Notes under the pieces: generated by a model
Told to the model about the DNA's origin: nothing
The model's input: only the letters and a program-made list of their open reading frames with translations
Database searches by the model: none
Assembly (NCBI RefSeq): GCF_001650495.1
Contig: NZ_LWCS01000098.1
Location: 1-64,000, forward strand
Direction of reading: 5' to 3'
Origin: Mycolicibacterium iranicum
GTDB lineage: Bacteria > Actinomycetota > Actinomycetes > Mycobacteriales > Mycobacteriaceae
DNA length: 64,000 nucleotides
Shown: positions 35,626 through 44,229 of the stretch, piece by piece
How the letters are laid out: every line of letters begins with the position of its first letter
Position numbering within the stretch: the stretch's first letter is position 1
Translations under genes and position numbers: made by a program

Positions 35626-36816
35626 ATGCCGACTCTGCAGCGGGCATGGAGGGGTGGCGGACAGTCGCCTGAGACCGCTCAGCCCTGGCGAGACAGAAAG
35701 CGCTACGTCTGGCTATTCGGCTTGGTGGTTCCGACGCTGGTGCCGATGTCTGCCCTTTCTGCCGGGCTCACCGGCTGGAGCGTGTTCTGGTGGTCTGGTC
35801 CGGTGCTGATGTTCCTCGTGCTTCCGACGCTGGACTACCTGGTCGGCCCTGACTCGGAGAACCCGCCCGACAGCGCACTCGCCTGGCTGGAGAACGATCG
35901 GTACTACCGCTGGGCGACTTACACCTACCTCCCCGCCCAGTATCTGTCGCTGGTGCTGGCCTGCTGGTTGTGGAGCGGCAGTAGCGCTATTCCGATGAGC
36001 GAACCCGACAAGCTCGGGCTCATGCTCACCGTCGGCGGCATCGCCGGCGTCGGCATCAACACCGCGCACGAACTCGGACATCAGCGCGCCCAATCGGAGC
36101 GGTGGCTCAGCAAGGTCGCGCTCGCGCAGACCGGGTACGGGCATTTCTACGTTGAACACAATCGCGGCCACCACTCCCGCGTCGCCACACCGGAGGACCC
36201 GGCCAGTTCACGACTCGGTGAGAGCCTGTACGCCTTTCAGTTCCGGTCCTTCTTCGGCAGCCTCCGGTCGGCGTGGCGAATCGAACGGCGGCGCCTGACT
36301 CGCCATCACCAGCGGGTGTGGAGCTTGCGCAACGACGTTCTGAACTCCTGGTTGATGACGATCGTGCTGTTCGCGATCCTGCTGGCGGTGTTCGGACCGG
36401 ACGTTCTGCCGTGGCTCATCGGGCAGGCGGTGGTCGGCATCTGCCTTCTGGAGTCCATCAATTACCTTGAGCACTACGGACTTCGGCGGCAGCGTCGAGC
36501 CGACGGCAACTACGAACGGGTGCGCGCCTCGCACAGCTGGAACAGCAACTCCGTCATCTCCAACGTCTTCCTCTTCCACCTGCAGCGGCATTCGGATCAC
36601 CACGCCAACCCGCAGCGGCGATATCAGGCGCTGTGTCACGCGGAAGAGGCCCCGCAACTTCCGTCCGGGTACGCCACGATGGTGCTACTCGCGCTGTTCC
36701 CACCGCTGTGGCGACGCGTGATGGATCCTCGGGTGCTTGCCCACTACAACGGCGATGTGCGCCTGGCGGCGATGAGTCCAGGCAAGGAACGCAAGCTACT
36801 GAAGCGGTACGGCTGA
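35626..36816 (+). CDS. alkB: Alkane 1-monooxygenase, AlkB type
   Basis: 396 residues from the ATG at 35626, behind GGGAGGGGGAGG. Integral-membrane di-iron hydroxylase that oxidises medium-chain n-alkanes to 1-alkanols. All histidine boxes of the family are present: HELGHQ, EHNRGHHSRVATPEDPA, LQRHSDHHANP, and the NYLEHYGL signature. About six hydrophobic segments surround them. No rubredoxin or rubredoxin reductase gene is adjacent, so electrons must come from proteins encoded elsewhere. The 3' end overlaps the SDR gene tail-to-tail by 21 bp. Confidence 0.95.
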   Translation: MPTLQRAWRGGGQSPETAQPWRDRKRYVWLFGLVVPTLVPMSALSAGLTGWSVFWWSGPVLMFLVLPTLDYLVGPDSENPPDSALAWLENDRYYRWATYTYLPAQYLSLVLACWLWSGSSAIPMSEPDKLGLMLTVGGIAGVGINTAHELGHQRAQSERWLSKVALAQTGYGHFYVEHNRGHHSRVATPEDPASSRLGESLYAFQFRSFFGSLRSAWRIERRRLTRHHQRVWSLRNDVLNSWLMTIVLFAILLAVFGPDVLPWLIGQAVVGICLLESINYLEHYGLRRQRRADGNYERVRASHSWNSNSVISNVFLFHLQRHSDHHANPQRRYQALCHAEEAPQLPSGYATMVLLALFPPLWRRVMDPRVLAHYNGDVRLAAMSPGKERKLLKRYG

Positions 36817-37650
36817 CTGGACTTCCCGGGTGCGCTTCAGCGCGATGCCAGCGGTGCGCATCGACAGCGTCGGTGACAGTCGTTCGAGGTACCAGAGGGC
36901 CTTCCACCACCGTGGTATGACAATGATGGCCTCGTTGCGCAGGACGCCACGAACGGCCTTGTCCGCGAACACGTCGGCGTCCATGGGGCGTAGTGCCTCC
37001 CCCAGCTTGAGCTGATTCTCGCGGCTGACGCTCTTGTTCCTGCCGAACTCGCCCCCGGTGAGGATGGGCGTGCGGACGACCCCGGGACACAGCACGGAGA
37101 CTCGGACGCCATGGGTGGCGGCCTCCACCCGCATCGCCTTCGACAGTGCGACGACGGCGTGCTTGGTCGCCGTGTAACCCGCCTGCGCGGTGGTGGTGAT
37201 CAGGCCGGCCATGGAGGCGGTATTGACGATGTGGCCGCTGCCCTGCCGGATCATCACCGGGTAGGCCGACTGCACGCCGTGGATGACGCCCCGCAGGTTG
37301 ACGTCGATGATGTCGGTCCAGTCGTCGAGGGTGAGGCTGTCGACTTCACCGCCGATCCCGATACCGGCGTTGTTGAACAGATAGTCGATCCGGCCGCCGG
37401 AACTCACGGTGTCGTCGATGGCGCGTGCGAACGCCTCGGGATCACGGACGTCGAGCTCCACCGCGTGTGCCGTACCGCCGTCGGCGCGCAGTCGTTGTGC
37501 CAGCTCATCGGCAGCCCGGATCTGGCGGTCGGCGATCCACACCTGTGCACCGGCCGCTGCCAGCTTGTCCGACAGCGCCGCGCCGATCCCTGAGGCTCCA
37601 CCGGTGACGAAGGCGACTTTCCCGGTGAGACCAGCTGCGTTCGATGCCAT
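36796..37650 (-). CDS. Short-chain dehydrogenase/reductase
   Basis: 284 residues, classical SDR. NAD(P)-binding TGGASGIGAAL at 17-27, NNAG, the catalytic serine in NTASMAGL and YTATK (Tyr-x-x-x-Lys). The C-terminal 60 residues (VIPRWWKALWYLERLSP) are typical of the mycobacterial SDRs that often accompany monooxygenases. Substrate unknown; oxidation of an alcohol or ketone from the neighbouring oxygenases is possible. It converges with alkB and overlaps it by 21 bp. Confidence 0.92.
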   Translation of the reverse strand: MASNAAGLTGKVAFVTGGASGIGAALSDKLAAAGAQVWIADRQIRAADELAQRLRADGGTAHAVELDVRDPEAFARAIDDTVSSGGRIDYLFNNAGIGIGGEVDSLTLDDWTDIIDVNLRGVIHGVQSAYPVMIRQGSGHIVNTASMAGLITTTAQAGYTATKHAVVALSKAMRVEAATHGVRVSVLCPGVVRTPILTGGEFGRNKSVSRENQLKLGEALRPMDADVFADKAVRGVLRNEAIIVIPRWWKALWYLERLSPTLSMRTAGIALKRTREVQSAVPLQ

Positions 37651-38251
37651 TCGGGAAGGATATCGGCCGGTCGCCGGACCCTCTTGCCGGGAGGTGGACC
37701 AGGGGTGCGGATGCGTTTGCCCTTGACGCGCGTCAATCTTACCGAAGAGTCAGTTCTGCAGCGTGGGCGAACCACCCGAGCGGTCGCCGACGGGCGGTCT
37801 GCGCCTTCCAGAATTCACTCGCACGATCCCTGCCGTAAAGGGTGTGCTGGTACCCGTGGTACAGACCAACAATTTTTATTAGCGCAACAGCGGCTGGCAA
37901 CATATAGGTAGGCGCTGCGCCCGCCCGGTGAGGTACAAAATTACAAAAACGTGATTTTGCGGATGCGTTCTTTTCAGCGATGGCCAACTTGACGTCAATA
38001 TGCGCTTTTAGCTGGGTTTACACCAGGATTAGAAACCTGTGGTTAGCTTTCCCGTCTGCAAACGTTGCATTTCTCTACCTTTATAAAGATGACGTAAACA
38101 AGTAATAACAGCAATATAACTAACTTTTGCTAGGTTTGCGTTCACCGGAAATATGTCTATTTTGCTGCGCAAAGTTTGACCCGGGCGCAATATGCTTCTG
38201 GAACGCCAAGTTGGCGAGTCGCTTCACTGCTACTAATCGGGGAGATTTGAG
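37651..38251. promoter_or_regulatory. AT-rich intergenic region upstream of the PE-PPE gene
   Basis: 600 bp without a believable gene. From about 37860 to 38240 the sequence is markedly AT-rich for this genome, with runs such as ACAATTTTTATTAG, ACAAAATTACAAAAAC, TTTATAAAGATGACG and AGTAATAACAGCAATATAAC. It should hold the promoter of the gene at 38252, whose ribosome site GGGGAG lies just before the ATG. Such stretches in mycobacteria are typical binding areas of the silencer Lsr2 (inference). Confidence 0.6.
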
Positions 38252-39499
38252 ATGCGCAGAAGCCTTCGAAAAGCCGGGGTCGCGTGTGGCGCGGCCTTTG
38301 CTTCGGCGGCGTTGGCCATGACGACGACGACGGGAGCCCAGGCCGTGACGACGGCTGTCGCCGTCGGCGGTCTGGGAACGCCCGACATGCACGAAATCGT
38401 CATCGCGCCGCTGCTCGGCGGAAAGCTGGCCGACGAGAACGACATCCTGGACGGCGTCGAGTGGCCGGCCGAGGCCAAGCGTCCCGGATCGGGCAACACG
38501 CTGGGGCAGTCGATCACTCAGGGCATTGCCAGCCTGAGCGACCACTTCGACGATGCCCTCGAACGCCTCGAAGCCGGGGAACAATTCACCGTCGTCGGGT
38601 TCTCTGCCGGGTCGCTTGTCGTCAATGACTTCATGCGCGAATTGGCCGCTGATACCAATGCGCCGACGAAAAGCCAGGTCAAGTTCATCCTGGTGGCCGA
38701 CTCCAGCCGTCAGAAGCTGCTCGACGGTTCCAGCAAGTACAACCCGCAGTACGACTACACGTACCGGCCTGCGCCTGAGACCGTCTACGACATCGACGTC
38801 GTCACCGGTGAATACGACGGCGCGGCCGACATGCCGGATCGGTGGTGGAACTTCCTGGCCGTCGCGAACGCCATCGCCGGCGGCATCTTCGTCCACGTGC
38901 CGATGATGTTCGAGGACTACGAGGACCCAACGGTCGCGAGAGTCTTGTCGACCGTGACCAATAGCAAGGGTGGAACCACGACCACCTACCTGGTCGAGGC
39001 CAAGACCCTGCCGATCGTGCAGTTGCTGCCCTTCCTCAAGCCGCGAGAAGCCGAGCTGAAGGCGAAGATCGACGCGGGCTACAGCCGCAATGACGCCGTT
39101 ACCACGGCCACCTTCGCCGCCCGTTCGGCCGCCGCTCCTGAGGCGACCGACGAGGTCGCGGCGGCCGTCGAGGACGATTCGGACGTCGAAGACACAGAAG
39201 GCACCCAAGAAGGCACAGAGGATGCCGCCGAATCCGACAGTGACGCCGGCGAGGCCGACGATTCGCACAGCCGGACGACCAAGGCGAGCAAGAACGAGGA
39301 CGACGCCGATGAGGACGCCGAGTCGTCCAAGTCGGACGAGGATGAAGCTCAGGCCGCAGACGATGCCGACAAGGCGGATTCGGACGCGGCGGCAGGCGAC
39401 GAGGACGACAAGGACTCCGGCAGCACCGCGGATTCCGACTCGTCAGGGGGCTCGTCGTCTGATGGAGATGGGTCGTCTGACTCCGGCTCCTCGGAGTAG
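38252..39499 (+). CDS. Secreted PE-PPE-domain serine hydrolase with long acidic tail
   Basis: 415 residues. Signal peptide at about 1-31 (LRKAG, hydrophobic core, TGAQA). The PE-PPE domain (alpha/beta hydrolase) at about 35-280 carries the nucleophile elbow VVGFSAGSLV (Ser118). After about residue 290 comes a low-complexity tail of Asp, Glu, Ser and Ala, ending DGSSDSGSSE. There is no PE or PPE N-terminal domain; the name refers only to the domain shared with some PE/PPE proteins, several of which are esterases. Export and ester hydrolysis at the cell surface are likely. A strong terminator follows, and related proteins are encoded at 42090 and 47175. Confidence 0.85.
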   Translation: MRRSLRKAGVACGAAFASAALAMTTTTGAQAVTTAVAVGGLGTPDMHEIVIAPLLGGKLADENDILDGVEWPAEAKRPGSGNTLGQSITQGIASLSDHFDDALERLEAGEQFTVVGFSAGSLVVNDFMRELAADTNAPTKSQVKFILVADSSRQKLLDGSSKYNPQYDYTYRPAPETVYDIDVVTGEYDGAADMPDRWWNFLAVANAIAGGIFVHVPMMFEDYEDPTVARVLSTVTNSKGGTTTTYLVEAKTLPIVQLLPFLKPREAELKAKIDAGYSRNDAVTTATFAARSAAAPEATDEVAAAVEDDSDVEDTEGTQEGTEDAAESDSDAGEADDSHSRTTKASKNEDDADEDAESSKSDEDEAQAADDADKADSDAAAGDEDDKDSGSTADSDSSGGSSSDGDGSSDSGSSE

Positions 39500-39538
39500 C
39501 CTCCCCGAACTCGAGGCTGCCGACGTAGGACGCCCGCC

Positions 39539-39567
39539 CGAAGCCCCGGCATCCGGCCGGGGCTTCG
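39539..39567 (+). terminator. Strong hairpin terminator after the PE-PPE gene
   Basis: CGAAGCCCCGGC at 39539-39550 pairs perfectly with GCCGGGGCTTCG at 39556-39567 around the 5-nt loop ATCCG. It starts 40 bp after the stop codon. No T tract follows, which is common in mycobacterial terminators. Confidence 0.8.
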
Positions 39568-39667
39568 TGGTGTGCGGCGCGAAAGCGCGAGATCTGCGGA
39601 TCCCGGTGGACGCGGCGAGCGCTCCGTGACCTGATGATCTATTTGCTGTGAGGTACCGTATTTGATC

Positions 39668-41149
39668 ATGGACGAACCGCGGTACGACGTCATCGTCGTC
39701 GGTGCTGGCTTCGGCGGTATGGGGGCTGCCATCCAGATGAAGAAGATGGGCTACGAGGACATTCTCATTCTCGACCGGGAGGATGACCTGGGCGGGACGT
39801 GGCACGTCAACCACTATCCGGGCCTGGCGGTCGACATTCCGTCGCCCACCTACTCCTACTGGTTCGAGCCGAATCCGTACTGGTCACGCCTGTACGCACC
39901 AGGATCTGAACTCAAACAGTACGCCGAGCACGTTGCCGACAAGTACGACATCCGCCGGCATATGAGGTTCAACAGCCCGGTCGACGGTGCGGCCTGGGAC
40001 GACGACGCGAAGCTCTGGCATGTGGTGTTGTCCGGTGGTGAGACCCTGACCGCGCAATTCCTGATCACCGCGACCGGCTACCTGTCCCAGCCGCGCAAGC
40101 CTGACATCCCCGGCATCGAGGATTTCGGCGGACGCATCCTGCACAGCATGGACTGGGACGACAGCTACTCCCCCGCCGGAGATCGCATCGGTCTCATCGG
40201 AACCGGCGCCACCGCGGTGCAGTTGATTCCACAGTTGACCAAGCAGGCCGCCGAGCTCACCGTCTACCAGCGCACGCCCATCCACGTCGTCCCGAAAGTC
40301 GACTTCCCGATCCCGCCGTTTCTTCGGCAATTGTTTGCCCGGCTACCACTGCTGCAGCGGGCTTTCCGGTGGACCAGCGACGTGAACCTCGAAGCGATGA
40401 TGATCCTGTCGGTGTTGAATTTCAAATACTTCCGGCAGCTCAACACCATCGCCAACCTGACGTCGAGCGCACTGCGCTTCGTCTCGATCCGCGACAAGGC
40501 GCTGCGGGCCAAGCTCACGCCGGAGTATGAATTCGGCTGCAAGCGCCCGACGTACTCGAACTCCTACTACCGCATGTTCACCAAGCCGCACGTGCATCTG
40601 CAGGCGACCGGTATCGAGCGGGTCGAAGAAGACGGAATCGTCGCATGCGACGGGACGAAGACCACGATCGACACTCTGGTCCTGTGCACCGGATTCGATC
40701 TCTGGGAGGCGAACATTCCCGCGATCGAGATCATCGGCCGCGACGCACGGAACCTCGGTAAGTGGTGGCGCGACAACGGGTTCCAGGCCTATCAGGGTGT
40801 CTCGATCCCGGCGTTCCCCAATTTCTTGAGCCTGGCAGGTCCCTACGCGTCCAGCGGACTGTCGTTCTTCAACACCGTGGAATACCAGATGCGCCACATG
40901 GATCGTCTGTTCGGTGAGGTGCAGCGCCGCAACGCGACGACCTTCGAGGTGACGTCGCAAGCCAACGCCGCGTTCCGCGAGCGGATGTCGAAACTTCTGG
41001 GCAAGACGGTATTCGGGCTCGGAGACTGTTCGAAGTCGCGCTCCTACTACTTCAGTCCGAGCGGTGAAACGCTGGTGCGACCGGCCTCGACCAACCAGAC
41101 CAACCGCGAGAACGACAACTTTCCGCTCACCGATTATTCGTTCGACTGA
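39668..41149 (+). CDS. Flavin monooxygenase of the Baeyer-Villiger type (EthA/MymA-like), copy 1
   Basis: 493 residues from the ATG at 39668. FAD fold VVGAGFGGMGAA at the N-terminus, then DREDDLGGTWHVNHYPG and the second dinucleotide fold GTGATAVQLIPQL. The FxGxxxHxxxW-type fingerprint appears as FGGRILHSMDWDD. Family members insert oxygen next to a carbonyl or at sulfur using NADPH and FAD. A close paralogue is encoded on the other strand at 45660. Substrate unknown; ketones from alkane or sterol oxidation are candidates. Confidence 0.93.
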   Translation: MDEPRYDVIVVGAGFGGMGAAIQMKKMGYEDILILDREDDLGGTWHVNHYPGLAVDIPSPTYSYWFEPNPYWSRLYAPGSELKQYAEHVADKYDIRRHMRFNSPVDGAAWDDDAKLWHVVLSGGETLTAQFLITATGYLSQPRKPDIPGIEDFGGRILHSMDWDDSYSPAGDRIGLIGTGATAVQLIPQLTKQAAELTVYQRTPIHVVPKVDFPIPPFLRQLFARLPLLQRAFRWTSDVNLEAMMILSVLNFKYFRQLNTIANLTSSALRFVSIRDKALRAKLTPEYEFGCKRPTYSNSYYRMFTKPHVHLQATGIERVEEDGIVACDGTKTTIDTLVLCTGFDLWEANIPAIEIIGRDARNLGKWWRDNGFQAYQGVSIPAFPNFLSLAGPYASSGLSFFNTVEYQMRHMDRLFGEVQRRNATTFEVTSQANAAFRERMSKLLGKTVFGLGDCSKSRSYYFSPSGETLVRPASTNQTNRENDNFPLTDYSFD

Positions 41150-41209
41150 AAAGGCCAGCTCAACGCTGGTTTTCTGGGAGCACTTCCAGCGATGTGACAG
41201 CATGTATTC

Positions 41210-41887
41210 ATGCTGGTGCGGCGGATGTGGAGTGCTCTCGGCGCGGCGGTGATGGTCGCGGCCATCCCCATGGCCGCGACAATCCCGACGGCCGTCGGGA
41301 TTCCGTCGGCAAACGCGCAACCGTGTCCCGATGTCGAGGTGATCTTCGCGCGGGGAACCGGCGCACCGCCCGGTCTCGGCTGGCTCGGTGAGGCTTTCGT
41401 CGACTCACTGCGAGCCAAGATGGGCGACAGGTCGGTCGGTGCCTACGGGGTCAACTATCCCGCGAGCTTTGACTTCGACGTGTCGGCTCCGATGGGCGCA
41501 GCGGATGCAACCGGCCGCGTGCAGTGGATGGCCGACAACTGCCCCGACACCAAACTGGTGCTCGGCGGAAACTCGCAAGGCGCAGGCGTCATCGATCTGA
41601 TCACCGTCGACCCGAAACCGTTGGGCCGCTTCACGCCCACCCCCCTGCCGCCGCAGTTGGCCGACCATGTGGCCGCTGTAGCGGTCTTCGGAAATCCGTT
41701 GCGTGACATTCCGGGTGGCGGGGCGCTGCCACAGCTGAGCGGTACCTACGGGCCGAGAACCATCGATCTATGCGGACTCGACGATCCGTTCTGCTCGTCG
41801 GGGATCAACTTTCCCGCGCACTTCTCCTACATCAAGAACGGGATGGTCGAGGAAGCCGCGAACTTCGTCGCCGGCAGACTGCGCTGA
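41210..41887 (+). CDS. Secreted cutinase-family esterase (Culp-like)
   Basis: 225 residues. Signal peptide ending near SANAQP, then the mature start CPDVEVIFARGTGAPPG typical of mycobacterial Culp proteins. Nucleophile in LGGNSQGAGV (more usually GYSQG), catalytic aspartate in DLCGLDDPFCSSG and histidine in PAHFSYIKNG; four cysteines can form the two usual disulfides. It should hydrolyse lipid or polyester ester bonds outside the cell. It lies 60 bp after a monooxygenase on the same strand. Confidence 0.94.
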   Translation: MLVRRMWSALGAAVMVAAIPMAATIPTAVGIPSANAQPCPDVEVIFARGTGAPPGLGWLGEAFVDSLRAKMGDRSVGAYGVNYPASFDFDVSAPMGAADATGRVQWMADNCPDTKLVLGGNSQGAGVIDLITVDPKPLGRFTPTPLPPQLADHVAAVAVFGNPLRDIPGGGALPQLSGTYGPRTIDLCGLDDPFCSSGINFPAHFSYIKNGMVEEAANFVAGRLR

Positions 41888-42089
41888 CCCGGCCGAGGCG
41901 GAGTGAGTAGCAAATCTATGTGTCCAGTTCGCGTACGGGCGTCTAAATTTGCCGTGCCTGCGTCTGACACGCGGTAATCGGGACATTACAGTTAGCAATC
42001 GCGTTGCGCGTTCGTGGGAGAGACGTCGGTACCCCACGGTACGCTGAACACGTCAGCAAACGGTGCTGGTGTGGCGACTGGGGACACAT

Positions 42090-43346
42090 ATGGCAAGGGG
42101 AGACATGGCGAAGGCGACGCGTAAACGCCGGCGGAACACGATGGCGGTGGCCGCTGCAGCTGTCGTCCCACTGATGGCGTTTCCTCTGGCCGGTCCGACG
42201 ACTTCGATTGCTGCGGCGGCGTTCACCTACTTCCCCGGGGAACCCACGCGAGTTTTGACGCTGAGTCTGTTGCCCGGCGGCAACAACGACGATTTGAGTG
42301 GTGTCATGTGTTCGTCGCCGCGGACGTGCGATGACGTGCTCTACTCGCGTGCCAATTCGGCGGCGGCGGTGGCCACGCTGAACCAGGCTCTGCGCGACGG
42401 AACGACCGGCAAACAGATTGTGTTCGCCTACAGCCAGGGGGCGCGGGTGGCGGGCAGGTGGCTGACCGAGAACGCCGGGACAGAGGGCGCCCCCGCGGCC
42501 CAGGACCTGAGCTTTGTGCTGATGGGTAATCCGAGCCGGAAGTACGGTGGCTCGGACCGAGACTGGGAGACCACCTTCCCGGTCACCGACTACCACGTGA
42601 TCGACGTGTCCCAGCAGTACGACATGGCGTCCGATTTCCCCGACAATCCCTTCAACCTGCTGGCTTTGCTGAATGCGAACGCGGGGTTCTTCTTCACTCA
42701 TCAGGACTACGAAACCGTCGACATCTACGACGAGGCGAACTACGTCTGGGTCGAGGGCAACACGACCTACGTCTTCGTGCCCACCGAGAATCTGCCGCTG
42801 CTCAAGCCGCTGCGATGGGTCGGTCTGGGTTTTGTCGCCGATGCGCTCAACGCCCCACTGAAGGAAATCGTGGAGCGCGCCTATGACCGCTCCTACCTGC
42901 CGGCGCAACCCGGGCTTCCGCCCAATATGACGCCGGAGCCTGAACTGCTGAAGGCGGATTCAAGCGACGAGGTGCAATCGGTACCGGCTCCCCTGACGGC
43001 CCTTTCGACGGCGCCGCCGTCGGAACCCGCGACTGAGGGCGAGGAAATCCTGGCCGACGAATCCGGTGACGATGTTCTCGGTGAGGGGGCCGACGAGTCG
43101 CGGGCCGGCACCGAGAACGGCAAGGACGCTGCCGGTGACGACGACACTGCCGGTGACGACGACGCTGCCGGTGATGACGACGCCTCCGACCAGACCGGTG
43201 CGGGAGCCTCCGACGGCGAGACCGGGCCGTCGGACTCCGGCGGGCGGCATCGCCGTACGCAGAAGAGCGACGCCGGCGCGCCCTCGGACCGCGGATCGTC
43301 AGACAACGACTCGGATGGTGGCGGGGCATCAGGAGACAGCGAATAG
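42090..43346 (+). CDS. Secreted PE-PPE-domain serine hydrolase with acidic tail
   Basis: 418 residues from the ATG at 42090, chosen because GGGG lies 6 bp upstream; an ATG at 42105 and an earlier in-frame start at 42063 are alternatives. Twin-basic N-terminus (TRKRRRN) and hydrophobic segment act as export signal. PE-PPE hydrolase domain with the nucleophile elbow FAYSQGARV and the conserved MGNPSRKYGGSD, HVIDVSQQYD and LLKPLRW stretches also seen in the protein encoded at 47175. The last 130 residues are rich in Asp, Gly, Ser and Glu, with repeated GDDDAAGDDD blocks, ending ASGDSE. Confidence 0.85.
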   Translation: MARGDMAKATRKRRRNTMAVAAAAVVPLMAFPLAGPTTSIAAAAFTYFPGEPTRVLTLSLLPGGNNDDLSGVMCSSPRTCDDVLYSRANSAAAVATLNQALRDGTTGKQIVFAYSQGARVAGRWLTENAGTEGAPAAQDLSFVLMGNPSRKYGGSDRDWETTFPVTDYHVIDVSQQYDMASDFPDNPFNLLALLNANAGFFFTHQDYETVDIYDEANYVWVEGNTTYVFVPTENLPLLKPLRWVGLGFVADALNAPLKEIVERAYDRSYLPAQPGLPPNMTPEPELLKADSSDEVQSVPAPLTALSTAPPSEPATEGEEILADESGDDVLGEGADESRAGTENGKDAAGDDDTAGDDDAAGDDDASDQTGAGASDGETGPSDSGGRHRRTQKSDAGAPSDRGSSDNDSDGGGASGDSE

Positions 43347-43401
43347 CCAACCCCACGCACTGACTTTTACCTACGCACGCTCGATGTGTTTGGCTGGCCG
43401 T

Positions 43402-44229
43402 ATGGATGTCAGCGGCCTAGCACCCATCGAACAGACCGCCCTTCTCACCGAGTACTGCCGTGCCCTCGACTCGCGGTCGGGCAGGCCGATTCTCGCCGAC
43501 CCGTGTGCGGACACCACGGTGCGACAAATCGAGCACGATTTCGCTGCCCTCGGCGCGCGTCCGAGTGTCGTGGCGTTGGTGGCGCTGCGGGCGAAGATGC
43601 TCGACGAACACATCCGGGCACATGTGGCGGCGCATTCGGATGCGGTGGTGGTCGATATCGGTGCCGGCCTCAGCAGCGCGGTGTGGCGGGTGGATCCGCC
43701 GGACACGGTGGACTGGTTCAGTGTCGACCTGCCCGCGGTGATCTCCGTCCGTGAGTCACTGGTGCCCGCGCATCCGCGTGCACGGTCGGTGGCAGCCAGC
43801 GTGCTCGAACCCGACTGGGTAGCAGGCATTCCCGCCGACAGACCTGCGATGGTATTCGCCGACGGCCTGTTTGCCTTCCTCGACGAGGACGCAGTCGTGG
43901 GGATCCTGCGGCGGATCACCGGACATTTCGCCTCGGGCGTCATCGCGTTCAACGACTACGGCACCGTCAGCAAGGCCAATCAGATCGTCGGGAGGCTGGC
44001 GACCTCGCGTACGTCGAATTCGCCGCACCGGCAATGGAACTTCCCGGGATTCAAGGATGCGCGGACGCCCGAATCGTGGAATCCGGATCTGCGGCTCGTC
44101 GATGAGGCGAGCGCGATGCACCGCCCGGAGACCGCACTTTTCCCGACGGGTCTCCGGATGGCGAGCCGACTCTCGCATCGCATACCGTCGATCGCCAGGA
44201 AGGCGCGGATTCTGCAATACCGGTTCTAG
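43402..44229 (+). CDS. Methyltransferase of the leucine-carboxyl-methyltransferase-like family (PF04072), copy 1
   Basis: 275 residues from the ATG at 43402 (MDVSGLAPIEQTALL); an in-frame ATG at 43384 is possible. SAM-binding motif VVVDIGAGLSSAVWRVDPPD, then VDLPAV, FADGLFAFLDEDAV and FNDYGT. It belongs to the mycobacterial S-adenosylmethionine-dependent O-methyltransferase group related to TcmP/LCMT. Target unknown. It shares the four bases CTAG with the P450 gene on the other strand at their ends. A second member is encoded at 55879. Confidence 0.85.
   Translation: MDVSGLAPIEQTALLTEYCRALDSRSGRPILADPCADTTVRQIEHDFAALGARPSVVALVALRAKMLDEHIRAHVAAHSDAVVVDIGAGLSSAVWRVDPPDTVDWFSVDLPAVISVRESLVPAHPRARSVAASVLEPDWVAGIPADRPAMVFADGLFAFLDEDAVVGILRRITGHFASGVIAFNDYGTVSKANQIVGRLATSRTSNSPHRQWNFPGFKDARTPESWNPDLRLVDEASAMHRPETALFPTGLRMASRLSHRIPSIARKARILQYRF

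Noticed and set aside
38252..39499. PE or PPE protein proper
   Set aside because: There is no N-terminal PE (about 110 residues with Pro-Glu) or PPE domain; only the PE-PPE hydrolase domain is shared.
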